This document shows positions 40,483-49,874 of a DNA stretch of 64,000 nucleotides, piece by piece (position 1 is the stretch's first letter; every line of letters begins with the position of its first letter). The stretch comes from an uncultured Oscillospiraceae bacterium (lineage in GTDB: Bacteria; Bacillota; Clostridia; Oscillospirales; Oscillospiraceae): assembly GCA_947624065.1 (NCBI GenBank), contig CANQIO010000003.1, positions 27,623-91,622 of the forward strand. The letters are read 5' to 3'. Both the position numbers and the translations under genes were made by a program. The notes below the pieces were generated by a model. It saw only the letters and a list, made by a program, of their open reading frames with translations. It did not search any database and was not told the DNA's origin.

Positions 40483-42573
40483 TTACTGCAAAAGGGTCAG
40501 CTCGTTCTCGGTGTTCACGGTGCTCTGTTTGAAGTCGAAATAGTACTGCAGCAGCTCCCGGGCCATATAGCCCAGGTTAGCGCCGCGGGCACCGTTCTCG
40601 ATGGCCACAGCCACGGCGATCTCCGGGTCCTCATAGGGCGCGTAGCAGATGAAGAACGCGTCGTTGGTGGCGGTACCGGTCTCGGTGGTGCCGGTCTTGG
40701 CGGCGACTTCATAGGGGAAGCCGAAGAACTCCAGCCGGGCGGTACCGCTGGTGACGGCGCCGCGCATGCCCTGATGGATCAGGTCCCAGGCGAACTGGGG
40801 CGCTTCCACCTGGTTGATCGCCTCCGGCTCCCGCTCATAGACGCTCTCGGAATAGTCGTAGCTGGAGGCGGACTTGAGCATGGAGCAGCTCCAGGTGGTG
40901 CCGCTGCTGGCCAGGCCCGCGCAGTACCGGGCCAGCTGGATGGGCGTAACGCCCGTGAGGCCCTGGCCGATGGACGCCAGCAGGGTGTCCGCCGCGAACC
41001 AGGAGGCCTGCCGGTCGGTGCCGTAGCGCTCTTTCTTATACTCCGGGGAGGACACGCGGCCCTTCTCCTCATAGAGCTCCACGCCTGTGGGCTCGCCCAG
41101 GCCCATGAGGGCGGCGTATTTGTCGATGTTCTTGATGGTGATCGTGTCGCCCACGCTGAAGAAGAAGTAGTTGCAGCTGACGGTCAGCGCCCGGTCCACG
41201 GTGAGGGTGCCATGGCTGGCGGTACAGCCGGGGGCGTAGCCGGCGTCGATGTATTTGTCGAAACGGCCGGTACAGGTGATCTCCGTCTCCCCGTCGATGA
41301 ACCCCTCCGCCAGGGCCGCCAGGGCCATCACCGGCTTCCAGGTGGAGCCAGGGGAGTACAGGCCCTGGAGCGCCCGGTTCAGCATAGGCCGGTTCGGGTC
41401 CTCGTTCAGCGCCGTGTAGTCGTCCAAAAAGGTCTCCAGGTTATAGGTGGGATAGCTGGCCATGGCCATGGGCTCGCCGTTTTTTACGTTGATGGCCACG
41501 ATGGCCCCGCCGGTGATCAGCTGCCGGATCTTGTCCAGATCGCCGGTGGCCCGGGCGATGGCGTTGGTGCGCTCGGTCTCGGAGTTGGCGCTCTCGATGT
41601 AGCTGGCCAGGGCCGACTCCGCCGCGCCCTGCAGCTCGATGTCAATGGTCAGATAGATATTGTTCCCCGGCTGGGGCGGTTTCGTATACACGGTGCTGGT
41701 GACGACGCCGTCCTTGGTGCGGGTGATCTCGGCCGTACCGTCCACCCCGTGCAGGAAGCTCTCAAAGGCCGCCTCCGCGCCGGCCTTGCCGATGGTGGCG
41801 TCCAGGGGATAGCCCAGCTCCACATATTTCTCCGTCTCCGCGTCGTTCATCAGGCCGGTATAGCCCAAAATGTGGGGCGCATAGGAGGTGTTGTACTCGC
41901 GGATATAGCCCACCTGCACGTCGAAGCCTGGCAGGTCCGACTCCATCAGGGAGGTGATGGTGTTGATGTTCACGTCCTGGGCGAAGATATAGTCGGAGGT
42001 GTTGATGTTGTAGCGGCTGTTGATGGCATAGCGGATGCTGGCGATGACGCGCATCTCCTCGGCGGAGTAGTTGCCGTCGATCTTGTAGCGGGTGCGCATC
42101 GTGGCCATGACCTCCACGGCGGAGGCGTCCTGCTTTAAGCCGTTGGCCTTCAGCCAGGCGTTCAGCACCAGCCGCTGGGTGGCGGACATGCTGGTGAACT
42201 CCCAGGGGGTGTTCTTGGTGATGGGCAGATCGTCGTTGTAGCTGTCGCCGTTGGCCTCGATGATGCGGCACATCTCCAGGATGTCGGCGTTGATCACGTC
42301 GTTGTCCAGCCCGGAATAGAACAGCTCGTTCTCGTCGATGAGAAGGTTATTGCAGTTGCGGTTGGACACCAGCAGACGCCCATACCGGTCCATCATGTTG
42401 CCACGGGCGGCGATGACCGTCTCGGTGGAAGTGATGGAGTTGATGGAGTTTTCGTAATTTTCGTTGCCTTCCACGATCTGCAGCTTATACAGCGTCACGA
42501 AGAAGGTGGTCAGGACGGCCGCCATGATCAGGGCCATAAATAACAGCCGTCCCGGGCTTATCAGCTTTTTCAT
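40483..42573 (-). CDS. mrdA: Penicillin-binding protein 2 (class B, elongation transpeptidase)
   Basis: A 696-aa protein. One N-terminal membrane helix (about 12-30), a pedestal domain containing ETVIAARGNMMDRYGR, and a transpeptidase domain with SxxK (S410-K413, GSTWKP), SxN (S466-N468, SCN) and KTG (K626-G628). It cross-links lateral-wall peptidoglycan with RodA and MreCD. Its place directly after mreC-mreD supports PBP2 over FtsI. No PASTA domains. Confidence 0.93.
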   Translation of the reverse strand: MKKLISPGRLLFMALIMAAVLTTFFVTLYKLQIVEGNENYENSINSITSTETVIAARGNMMDRYGRLLVSNRNCNNLLIDENELFYSGLDNDVINADILEMCRIIEANGDSYNDDLPITKNTPWEFTSMSATQRLVLNAWLKANGLKQDASAVEVMATMRTRYKIDGNYSAEEMRVIASIRYAINSRYNINTSDYIFAQDVNINTITSLMESDLPGFDVQVGYIREYNTSYAPHILGYTGLMNDAETEKYVELGYPLDATIGKAGAEAAFESFLHGVDGTAEITRTKDGVVTSTVYTKPPQPGNNIYLTIDIELQGAAESALASYIESANSETERTNAIARATGDLDKIRQLITGGAIVAINVKNGEPMAMASYPTYNLETFLDDYTALNEDPNRPMLNRALQGLYSPGSTWKPVMALAALAEGFIDGETEITCTGRFDKYIDAGYAPGCTASHGTLTVDRALTVSCNYFFFSVGDTITIKNIDKYAALMGLGEPTGVELYEEKGRVSSPEYKKERYGTDRQASWFAADTLLASIGQGLTGVTPIQLARYCAGLASSGTTWSCSMLKSASSYDYSESVYEREPEAINQVEAPQFAWDLIHQGMRGAVTSGTARLEFFGFPYEVAAKTGTTETGTATNDAFFICYAPYEDPEIAVAVAIENGARGANLGYMARELLQYYFDFKQSTVNTENELTLLQ

Positions 42574-42637
42574 GCGTCTGGCCTCATGTAGATCCGCGCC
42601 TGCCAGGGCGCGAAGGGTGCTGGTTTACGATCGGTCT

Positions 42638-43183
42638 TCACCGGCCCATGGGCCGGGCGGCGATGGCCTTGCAGGGGAAATAGATGGGCACAGCCCAGAC
42701 CAGGCTGTATACCGTCTGGAGCAGGCCGGTCCGCCACAGGGGCCAAGTCCCGCCCATCAAATGCCGGAAAGCGCGGGCGTCCTCCTCCAGCAGGAACAGG
42801 AACCGGGACATCTGGCCCAGCGCTGCCACGCTCAGAGCCAGCGCCGCCAGGAACAGGTAGGACACGAAGCCCTTGTGGAGCATATATTTGCCCAGCGCGC
42901 CGGCAAAGAAGCCCGCCGCCGAGAGCAGGATCGTGAACAGCACCAGATGGTCGGCGGAGGCCATGTCGGTGAAATACCCCGCCGCCAGGCCCAGCATGCC
43001 GCCCCACATCCCGTCCTCGAAAAGGCCCACCGCCACCACCATCGCCGGGATCAGCAGCGGCCGCACGCCGAAAATAGGGATCCGGGCGGCGATATGGTTC
43101 TGTACCAGCAATATGCCCGCCAGCAGCAGCCCATAGACGATGGCCCGCCGCAGCTTGCTCAGGTCGATCAGGTCTAGCAGCAT
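42638..43183 (-). CDS. mreD: Rod shape-determining protein MreD
   Basis: A 181-aa hydrophobic protein with five or six predicted membrane helices (GLLLAGILLVQNHIA; PLLIPAMVVAVGLFEDG; LFTILLSAAGFFAGALG; SYLFLAALALSVAALG). GLFEDGMWGGMLGLAAGYFTD is the typical MreD central loop. The ATG at 43183 has AGGAG 8 nt upstream, formed across the mreC stop. Confidence 0.9.
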   Translation of the reverse strand: MLLDLIDLSKLRRAIVYGLLLAGILLVQNHIAARIPIFGVRPLLIPAMVVAVGLFEDGMWGGMLGLAAGYFTDMASADHLVLFTILLSAAGFFAGALGKYMLHKGFVSYLFLAALALSVAALGQMSRFLFLLEEDARAFRHLMGGTWPLWRTGLLQTVYSLVWAVPIYFPCKAIAARPMGR

Positions 43184-43188
43184 GGCTC

Positions 43189-44037
43189 TTACTCCTGGAT
43201 GGTGAAGTCTGTGATGATGAACACCTGGGTCAGGCTGCTCAGATCGCAGGCGGGCTCCACCACGCCGTAGATGGTCTGGCCGTTGCCCTCGCTCAGCACG
43301 TTGCTGATGTATCCGATGATGAGCCCCTGGGGGATGGAGCCGCGGCCGGAGGTGAGCACTGCCTCTCCCTCCACCAGCTGGGCGTTCTCGGACAGGTAGG
43401 TCAGCCGCAGCTGGTTCTCCTGCATCAGGGAAAAGTCGCCCACGCACATGCCCACGGCGCCGGCCTCGCCCACCAGCGCGCCCACGTCGATGCCGGAGTC
43501 GATGACCGTACGCACGGTGCACCAGCTGTCGCCCTCCTCGATGACCTGGCCCACCAACGCGCCGTACTCGGTGATGACGCAGTCGCCCACATCGATGGGG
43601 TTGGAGGCGTTGGCCGAGCCCTTGGAGATGCGGAACGTGCTCTCCCAGTTGGAGCTGGACCACTCGGTGATCTTGGCAGACTCCAGAACATAGTCCGTGT
43701 GCTTCTCGGCAAAACCCAGCAGATCCCGCAGCCGCACGTTTTCGTCCCGCAGTTCGGCGGCCTCGATGGCCGCCTGCTGGGCCTGGGCCAGCTGGGCCCG
43801 GAGGGAGTTGTTCTCCGCCAGCAGCTGGTCATACTGGTAGATATAGCCGTAGATGCCCTCGATCCACTCCACGGCGGAGGAGGCGGCCTGGCCCACAGGG
43901 CTGGTCAGCGCGCCGGTCATATTGGACAGCAGCCCCGCCCGGCCGTTCAGCAGCGCGGCGGCCAGCGCCACGATCAGCACCACGGCAATGACGGCCAGGG
44001 CTACCCGCAGGCCGTATTTTTTGATGTATTCCTTCAA
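43189..44037 (-). CDS. mreC: Rod shape-determining protein MreC
   Basis: A 282-aa protein. An N-terminal membrane helix (VALAVIAVVLIVALAAAL) is followed by a coiled coil (about 65-105, NNSLRAQLAQAQQAAIEA) and a periplasm-facing beta domain with DSGIDVGALVGEAGAVG. It is the scaffold for the elongation machinery. The start is a TTG overlapping the maf stop. mreB is not in this cluster. Confidence 0.93.
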   Translation of the reverse strand: MKEYIKKYGLRVALAVIAVVLIVALAAALLNGRAGLLSNMTGALTSPVGQAASSAVEWIEGIYGYIYQYDQLLAENNSLRAQLAQAQQAAIEAAELRDENVRLRDLLGFAEKHTDYVLESAKITEWSSSNWESTFRISKGSANASNPIDVGDCVITEYGALVGQVIEEGDSWCTVRTVIDSGIDVGALVGEAGAVGMCVGDFSLMQENQLRLTYLSENAQLVEGEAVLTSGRGSIPQGLIIGYISNVLSEGNGQTIYGVVEPACDLSSLTQVFIITDFTIQE

Positions 44038-44621
44038 TGCAGCTTGACTCCCACCTCAGAAAGCATCTGGCCCAAAAGGCACAGCGGCAGACCCACCACG
44101 TTATAGTAATCGCCCTCGATGCGCTCCACGAAAAGACCGGCCCGGCCCTGATAGCCGTAGGCCCCGGCCTTGTCCATGGGCTCGCCGGTGGCCACATAGG
44201 CGTCGATCTCCGCGTCAGTCATCTCCCGGAAGAACACCCGTGTCATCTCCATATTGGTGCGGCTGTAGGAACTGACAGTCGGATACACGCCGTACCGCAC
44301 CAGGCTCACGCCGGTATACACCCGGTGCTCCCGGCCGGACAGCAGCCGCAGCATCCGGGCCGCGTCCGCCTCGTCATGGGGCTTGCCCAGGATCTCGCCG
44401 TCGATCTCCACCACCGTGTCCGCGCCGATCACCAGTGCGTCGGGGTGGGCCTTGGCCACCTGCAGGGCCTTTTGCAGGGACAGAAACCACACCGTCCGGC
44501 CCGCGTCCGCCGCGTCGGGCGGCTCCTCCGGTCCCGGCGCGGGGATCACCGAAAACGGCAGTCCCAGATAGCCCAGCAGCTCCCGCCGGCGGGGCGAGGC
44601 CGAGGCGAGGATCAGCTCCAT
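44034..44621 (-). CDS. maf: Maf-family nucleotide pyrophosphatase
   Basis: A 195-aa house-cleaning NTPase that hydrolyses dTTP/UTP or modified nucleotides. ASASPRRRELL, IGADTVVEIDGEILGKP and GAYGYQGRAGLFVERIEGDY are the Maf blocks. It is often next to mreB/C in Firmicutes. The start overlaps the U32 peptidase gene by 10 nt. Confidence 0.94.
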   Translation of the reverse strand: MELILASASPRRRELLGYLGLPFSVIPAPGPEEPPDAADAGRTVWFLSLQKALQVAKAHPDALVIGADTVVEIDGEILGKPHDEADAARMLRLLSGREHRVYTGVSLVRYGVYPTVSSYSRTNMEMTRVFFREMTDAEIDAYVATGEPMDKAGAYGYQGRAGLFVERIEGDYYNVVGLPLCLLGQMLSEVGVKLH

Positions 44622-46708
44622 AGCGCTCCCTTCACATATGCCCCGCGGCTGGCGTTGATGGGCACATAGTCGTTTTGTTCCTTATATCGCTCCGTCACCA
44701 GCACGCACTCCCGGGGGCTCTCGGCGGTGAACAGCAGCCGCAGGCCCCACAGGCCCGCCTTCGTATACAGCTCCGGGTGGTCGGCCAGGAAGATCTTCCG
44801 GCCGTCATAGACCGTGTTCCGGCAGCCGAATTCCTTCTCCACCGGATACACGCCCCCGAACCCGTCGCCCATGCTGGTGGGCGTGGAGCAGGAGCAGCGC
44901 CCGGCGCTGTTGCGGATCAGGCACTGGTCGGTGACCATCACCGGCAGCCGGCCGTAGACGATCATCTCCGCCGGGGCGGACTTGGGCATGTCCGCGATCT
45001 GGCGGGCGGTGAGCTCGCAGGACACGGTCACGGACCGGAACCCCGCCCGGCCCAGCCGGTCCAGGGTCCAGGCGTTGGCCACGTTCAGGGCGAAATCCCC
45101 CCGGACGGCCATGCCCTCCTGGCGGGCGGCGGGCAGCAGTCCCATGCTCCCGGCCACCACCTGGACGATGCCCCTGGCCTTCAGCGTGGCCAGAAGCTCC
45201 CGCAGCACCGGCCCCTCCGCCTCCGACACCACCGGCGGCAGCACCGCCGCGATCTGGGTCCCTCTGGAGAGGAAGTGCTCGATCCCCTTGGCCCCCGCGG
45301 CCAGCAGCTCCGCCGGCACATACAGCAGGTCGGGCTCCGTGGCGGCCAGCTCCGCCGTCAGCTGGGTCTCGCTGGTGATCTGGATGATCAGCTTCGGCGG
45401 TCCGGAGCTCTCCCGCGGCTCCGGCGGGGCGGGGCGCTCCCCCTCCGTCACCGGCGCGGGGTCGTGGCTCTTGTCGGCCAGCTGGGCCAGCAGCTCCCGC
45501 CGGGCCTCCTCCACCGCCTCGTCGGGGTAATCCAGATCCGGCCCGATGGCGCAGTTCACCCCCTGGCAGTTATAGGGCGTGCCGCCGGTCCGGTACATGA
45601 TCTCCCGGACCCGGCCCTCGGAGATGCCCTGCCGGCCCAGGTCGATGGGCTCGAAGCCCTTATACACCGCCCGGCGGCCCATGCCGTCCTCGGCGGCGAA
45701 GAGCGCGGGCTTTCCCTGTTCCAATACGGCATAAAAGGTCACCGGCACCCGGCGCAGCTCGCCGTTCATATAGCCCCGGCGCACCTCGCTGTAAAACCGG
45801 GACGGGATCTTTTCCTCCGCCGGCACCCGGGCGAACATGTCCGGGCCGGCCTCGCCGTTCAGATAGCCGTCGGAAAGGCCCACAGCCCCAAAGGCATGCT
45901 GCAGATAATTCCGCTCCTCCGGGGAGGGCAGCACCCGCTCCCGGATGGCTCTGGCATACAGCCGCGTGGCGTAGGCCACATACTCCGGCCGGCGGCTACG
46001 GCCCTCGATGACCGCGGCGGCCACACCGCAGCCCTCCAGACCCTCCAGATGGTCCACGAGGCACACGTCCGCCATGGACAGCGGGTGCTCGTCCATCCGC
46101 CCGCCCAGGGAGAACCGCCCCCGGCAGGGCTCATGGCACCGGAGACAGCTGTCGCTGGTATGCTCATGGGCCAGGGCGCCTATGTAACAGCGGCCGCCGT
46201 GGGCCGCGCACACCGGCCCGTGCACGCACACCGCCACGGGGATGGGCGACGCCTTCGCGATGGCGGCCACCTGCTCGCCGCTGAGCTCCGGGGCCAGCGT
46301 CACCATCCCCAGGCCCATGGCCGCCGCGGCCGTTACGCCCTCCAGGCTGCTGATGCCCAGGCGGATATCCCCCAGCAGAGGCATGTCCGGCAGCACCTGC
46401 CGCAGCAGGAAGATGAGCCCCGTGTCCCGCACCAGCAGGGCGCTGGCTCCCTCCCGGGCCGCGAACAGCGCCAGCTCCACGGCTTTGTCGATATCGCCGT
46501 CGGGATACAGCGCGTTCAGCGCCACCGCCGCCCGGCAATTTCGGGCGCGGCAATACCGCAGGCTCTGGGCCAGCGTATCCCGGTCCAGCGTCCGCTCACC
46601 CTTTCCGGGCGCCGTCAGGCGCACGCCGATATATACCATGTCCGCCCCGCTCTGGACCGCGGCGATGACCGCCTCCATGGACCCAGCGGGCACAAGAAGC
46701 TGCAGCAT
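44612..46708 (-). CDS. U32 family peptidase with DUF3656 domain
   Basis: A 698-aa protein. N-terminal peptidase U32 domain (LLVPAGSMEAVIAAVQSGAD, VHGPVCAAHGGRCYIG, SCLRCHEPCRGRFSLGG), DUF3656-type middle (about 380-470) and a second TIM-barrel half (about 490-690) with CSCSTPTSMGDGF. Relatives (YhbU, RlhA, TrhP) act in tRNA or rRNA hydroxylation rather than proteolysis, so the cysteines probably bind a cluster. The start at 46708 fits the domain; the longer frame has no ribosome site. Confidence 0.88.
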   Translation of the reverse strand: MLQLLVPAGSMEAVIAAVQSGADMVYIGVRLTAPGKGERTLDRDTLAQSLRYCRARNCRAAVALNALYPDGDIDKAVELALFAAREGASALLVRDTGLIFLLRQVLPDMPLLGDIRLGISSLEGVTAAAAMGLGMVTLAPELSGEQVAAIAKASPIPVAVCVHGPVCAAHGGRCYIGALAHEHTSDSCLRCHEPCRGRFSLGGRMDEHPLSMADVCLVDHLEGLEGCGVAAAVIEGRSRRPEYVAYATRLYARAIRERVLPSPEERNYLQHAFGAVGLSDGYLNGEAGPDMFARVPAEEKIPSRFYSEVRRGYMNGELRRVPVTFYAVLEQGKPALFAAEDGMGRRAVYKGFEPIDLGRQGISEGRVREIMYRTGGTPYNCQGVNCAIGPDLDYPDEAVEEARRELLAQLADKSHDPAPVTEGERPAPPEPRESSGPPKLIIQITSETQLTAELAATEPDLLYVPAELLAAGAKGIEHFLSRGTQIAAVLPPVVSEAEGPVLRELLATLKARGIVQVVAGSMGLLPAARQEGMAVRGDFALNVANAWTLDRLGRAGFRSVTVSCELTARQIADMPKSAPAEMIVYGRLPVMVTDQCLIRNSAGRCSCSTPTSMGDGFGGVYPVEKEFGCRNTVYDGRKIFLADHPELYTKAGLWGLRLLFTAESPRECVLVTERYKEQNDYVPINASRGAYVKGALWS

Positions 46709-46774
46709 AGTCTCCCCCCGGCGGCCCGCTCCCGCGGCGTCCGCCGGCCATAGAACTTGAATATGATTCTCTTT

Positions 46775-46803
46775 ATTATAAACAATGCGAGGCAGTAAAA
46801 CAA
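46775..46803 (-). promoter_or_regulatory. Promoter of the U32-maf-mreCD-PBP2 operon
   Basis: On the minus strand TTGTTT (46798-46803), 17-bp spacer, TATAAT (46775-46780), 66 nt before the U32 gene. Confidence 0.75.
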
Positions 46804-46839
46804 GAGAAAATCCCAATTTCCTGCCAGCTTTACAAAAAC

Positions 46840-47685
46840 TTAAAATTTCGCCTTTTCCAGGCCCTCCAGCACCGCCGCCGGCACGCAGAGCCCCCCGTCG
46901 ATGCCGGAGCCCAGCTGGATATGGGGCTTACGGGCGCCGTGAAAATCGCTGCCGCCGGACACCGCCAGCCCCAGCCGCTCCGCCGCGGCCAGGAGCATGG
47001 CCTGGTCCTGGGGCGAGTGCTCGGAATAATAGGCCTCCAGGGCCCGGCAGCCGGCGTCCATTCCCGCCCGCAGGTAATCCTCCAGGGCCTGGCCACGCCA
47101 GCCGTACTGGAGCGGGTGGGCCATCACCGCCACGCCGCCGGCGCCCCGGATCGCGGCGGCCGCCTGGTCCAGGGGCATCCAGGGCCGGGGGCGGTAATAC
47201 CGCTGTCCGGACCGGAACCAGTGGTCCATGGCCCCCTTGGCCGTGGCCACATAGCCGTGGCCGGCCAGCCATGCGGCGATGTGGGGCCGGCCCAGCACCG
47301 CGCCGGGGTTCTCCGCCTGGACCGCCTCCGCCGTGATGGGGATGCCGTCCGCCGCCAGGGCCTCGATCACCCGGCGGTTGCGCTCGTCCCGGCCGCGGGC
47401 GGCCCAGGCCGCCGCCTCCAGGATGGAGGGCGCCTCCGGATCGAGCAGCAGCCCCAGGATGTGCACCTCCCGCCCGGCGTGCTCTGCCGCCAGCTCGATG
47501 CCGGGGATGACGCGCACGCCCAGCTCTTTCCCGGCGGCCATGGCCTCCGGCAGGCCCGCCAGGGTGTCATGGTCGGTGACGGCGACGGCCGCCAGGCCCA
47601 GCTCTCCAGCCAGCGCCACCGTCTGCCGGGGCGTCAGCGTCCCGTCCGACGCCGCGGTGTGTACGTGCAGATCTACTCTCTCCAT
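46840..47685 (-). CDS. PHP-domain phosphoesterase (3',5'-nucleoside bisphosphate phosphatase / YciV type)
   Basis: A 281-aa PHP protein. DLHVHTAASDGTLTP, VTDHDTLAGLPEA, PGIELAAEHAGREVHILG, VMAHPLQY and VSGGSDFHG carry the metal-binding His and Asp residues. Family members dephosphorylate 3',5'-bisphosphonucleotides or degrade short RNA 5' to 3'. AAGGAGG precedes the ATG. It is monocistronic and divergent from dnaD. Confidence 0.88.
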   Translation of the reverse strand: MERVDLHVHTAASDGTLTPRQTVALAGELGLAAVAVTDHDTLAGLPEAMAAGKELGVRVIPGIELAAEHAGREVHILGLLLDPEAPSILEAAAWAARGRDERNRRVIEALAADGIPITAEAVQAENPGAVLGRPHIAAWLAGHGYVATAKGAMDHWFRSGQRYYRPRPWMPLDQAAAAIRGAGGVAVMAHPLQYGWRGQALEDYLRAGMDAGCRALEAYYSEHSPQDQAMLLAAAERLGLAVSGGSDFHGARKPHIQLGSGIDGGLCVPAAVLEGLEKAKF

Positions 47686-47711
47686 TTTCCCGTCCTCCTT
47701 TTCAGACGACC

Positions 47712-47740
47712 ATTATACCACCGGCCGGCCGCATAAGCAA
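47712..47740 (-). promoter_or_regulatory. Promoter of the PHP gene
   Basis: On the minus strand TTGCTT (47735-47740), 17-bp spacer, TATAAT (47712-47717), 26 nt upstream of the start. Confidence 0.8.
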
Positions 47741-47743
47741 AGC

Positions 47744-47772
47744 TTGTAACTTCCCGCCGGGAATGCTATAAT
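47744..47772 (+). promoter_or_regulatory. Promoter of the dnaD operon
   Basis: TTGTAA (47744-47749), 17-bp spacer, TATAAT (47767-47772). The -10 is the first six bases of the inverted repeat at 47767-47795. The leader is about 115 nt. Confidence 0.85.
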
Positions 47773-47873
47773 AGCAGCAAATTGCTGCTATTATACCTCA
47801 AAAATACCGGCCGCGCTCCCGGCTATCGCCGGAACCGCGCGACATGGTAAAGAGCAGCAAATTTGCTATCATA
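47767..47873. promoter_or_regulatory. Two operator-like palindromes at the dnaD promoter
   Basis: Site 1 (47767-47795): TATAATAGCAGCAA, one A, then the exact inverse; it covers the -10 and start site. Site 2 (47853-47873): AGCAGCAAATTTGCTATCATA, with a perfect 12-bp core AGCAAATTTGCT, 80 bp downstream in the leader. Both share AGCAGCAAAT and resemble binding sites for one dimeric repressor that could loop DNA. Confidence 0.7.
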
Positions 47874-47893
47874 CCAAAGACAAGGACCGCACC

Positions 47894-48823
47894 ATGGACG
47901 ACGCCAAGCTGAAACTGAACAGCCCCCGCCTTCTGGCCGTGCCCCAGCAGGCGGCGGACCGCCTTTTGGAGGCCGGGGATGGGGAGTGCGCGCTGCTGTA
48001 CCTGTACCTGGTGAAAAACGGCGGCGTCCTGGACACGGAGCGGGCCGCCAAAGAGATGCGCCTCGCCCCCCGCGCCATCCAGATCACCGCCCTGCGCCTG
48101 GAGCGGCTGGGGCTTCTCTCCGCCGGGGAGCGGGAGCCGCTGCCCAGCCGGGAGCTGCCGGAATACCGGGCGGCCGACCTGGTCCGCCGGAGCCAGGCGG
48201 ACCCCGCTTTCCAGGCCCTGGTGGAGGAGACCCAGCGCATCCTGGGCCGGGTGCTCAGCTCGTCCGATCTGAAAAAGCTCTTCGGCATCTATGACGATCT
48301 CTCCCTGCCCGCGGAGGTGATCATGCTGCTCATCCACCACTGCAAGGAGGAGTATGAGGAACGCTACGGCGCGGCGCGTCATCTGGGCTTCGCGGTGATC
48401 GAAAAGGAGGCCTACAGCTGGTTCGACCGGGAGATCATGACCTATGAGCAGGCGGAGAGCTGGCTGGCGGAGCTGGCCCGCCGCAAGGGGCTCATCTATG
48501 AGATCCAGCGGGCCATCGGCATCCGGGGCCGGGAGCTCACCGCCTCGGAGCGGCGGTATATCGACGGCTGGATCGAGCTGGGCTTCGGCCCGGAGGAGCT
48601 GGCCATCGCCGCGGACCGGACCGTCACCAACACCGGGAGCCTGAAATGGAAATATATGGATTCCATCGTCCGCTCCTGGCACAGCAAGGGCCTGCACACC
48701 GTCCAGGCCATCGAGCAGGGGGACCGCAAGCCCGCACGGGACGCCGCCCCCGCCTCCTCCGCCCCGGACGCCGGGGAGCTGGAGCGGATGAAGAAGCTGC
48801 GTGAACGGATGAAAAACCGCTGA
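47894..48823 (+). CDS. DnaD-domain replication initiation protein
   Basis: A 309-aa protein. N-terminal winged-helix part (LLYLYLVKNGGVLDTERAAK), then two DnaD/DnaB_2 modules (about 95-180 and 200-270) with DDLSLPAEVIMLLIHHCKEE, and the YIDGWIELGFGPEEL motif near 225-240. These proteins remodel origin DNA and recruit helicase loader. It is followed after 12 nt by a DnaC/DnaI-like ATPase, the expected partner. Confidence 0.92.
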   Translation: MDDAKLKLNSPRLLAVPQQAADRLLEAGDGECALLYLYLVKNGGVLDTERAAKEMRLAPRAIQITALRLERLGLLSAGEREPLPSRELPEYRAADLVRRSQADPAFQALVEETQRILGRVLSSSDLKKLFGIYDDLSLPAEVIMLLIHHCKEEYEERYGAARHLGFAVIEKEAYSWFDREIMTYEQAESWLAELARRKGLIYEIQRAIGIRGRELTASERRYIDGWIELGFGPEELAIAADRTVTNTGSLKWKYMDSIVRSWHSKGLHTVQAIEQGDRKPARDAAPASSAPDAGELERMKKLRERMKNR

Positions 48824-48835
48824 GAGGACATCGCC

Positions 48836-49825
48836 ATGGACGGAAGGCTGCTGGCCCAGGCCAGAGAGGAAAAAGAGGATATCCGCCGCCGGGCGGTGCA
48901 GACCGACCGGCAGCGCCATGAGCAGGCGTACGCACGGGTACCGGAGCTGCGCCGGCTGGACGAGCAGATCGCGGCGCTGGTGCCCCAGGCGGCCGCCTCC
49001 GCGCTGGGCGGGGGCCGTCCGCTGGACCAGCTGCGGCGGGAGAGCCTGGACCTGCAGGCCCGCCGGGCGGAGCTGCTGGTGGAGAACGGCTGGCCCTTCG
49101 ACTGGCTGGACGGAGCGTGGGACTGCCCCAAGTGCCGGGACACCGGCTATGTGGAGGGGCGGATGTGCCCCTGCCTGAAAAAGCTCTATGACAAGGCCCA
49201 GGCCAGGGATCTGTCCGCACTTTTGAAGCTGGGCAGCGAGAGCTTCGGCACCTTCGATCTGGGGCTCTATGACGACCGGCCCGACCCGGCGTCCGGGGTG
49301 GCGCCCCGGGCGCAGATGGAGACGGTGTTCGGCATCTGCTACGACTATGCCCTGGACTTCGGCCGCCGGCGGGAGAACTATCTCTTCCGGGGCGGCACGG
49401 GACTGGGCAAGACGTTCCTGTCCGCCTGCATCGCCCGGGAGGTGGCCCGCCAGGGCTTCTCCGTGGTGTACGAGACCGCCGTGGCGGCGCTGGAGGCATT
49501 CGAGAGCCAGCGGTTTTCACGGGACGAGGAAGCCGCCGCCCAGGCTGACGGCCAGGTCCGGCGGATGTGTGAGTGCGACCTTCTCATCCTGGACGATCTG
49601 GGCACCGAGATGGTGACGGAATTTTCCCGCAGCGCCCTCTATACCCTCATCAACAGCCGGCTGCTGGGCCGGAAAAAGACCGTCATCAGCACCAACCTCA
49701 CCGCCGCCCAGACGGCCAAGCGCTACACCCCCCAGATCGTGTCCCGGCTGGAGGGGGAGTTCCAGGTGCTGTCCTTCGCCGGCAGCGACATCCGGGCGCT
49801 GAAAAAGGAGCGGGGCCTGGATTGA
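48836..49825 (+). CDS. DnaC/DnaI-like replicative helicase loader
   Basis: A 329-aa AAA+ ATPase. The N-terminal part has a zinc-type cluster (DCPKCRDTGYVEGRMCPC, about 96-113) as in DnaI. ATPase domain: Walker A GGTGLGKT (about 185-192), Walker B LLILDDLGTE, sensor 1 KKTVISTNL. It loads DnaB-type helicase at the origin. The translation start has GAGGA 7 nt upstream. Its stop overlaps the -35 of the next promoter. Confidence 0.93.
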   Translation: MDGRLLAQAREEKEDIRRRAVQTDRQRHEQAYARVPELRRLDEQIAALVPQAAASALGGGRPLDQLRRESLDLQARRAELLVENGWPFDWLDGAWDCPKCRDTGYVEGRMCPCLKKLYDKAQARDLSALLKLGSESFGTFDLGLYDDRPDPASGVAPRAQMETVFGICYDYALDFGRRRENYLFRGGTGLGKTFLSACIAREVARQGFSVVYETAVAALEAFESQRFSRDEEAAAQADGQVRRMCECDLLILDDLGTEMVTEFSRSALYTLINSRLLGRKKTVISTNLTAAQTAKRYTPQIVSRLEGEFQVLSFAGSDIRALKKERGLD

Positions 49826-49850
49826 CAGCGCCACTGGGGCGCTGTATAAT
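49822..49850 (+). promoter_or_regulatory. Perfect consensus promoter of the MFS pump
   Basis: TTGACA (49822-49827), 17-bp spacer, TATAAT (49845-49850). A consensus promoter in front of a structured leader suggests that control is exerted after initiation. Confidence 0.92.
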
Positions 49851-49874
49851 GCGAGAGCATGAGGTAATTTTATC

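Noticed and set aside
42638-43663. A frame extending mreD upstream into mreC, suggesting a fusion or frameshift
   Set aside because: The extension is mreC read out of frame. MreD has its own ATG at 43183 with a ribosome site, and MreC is intact.
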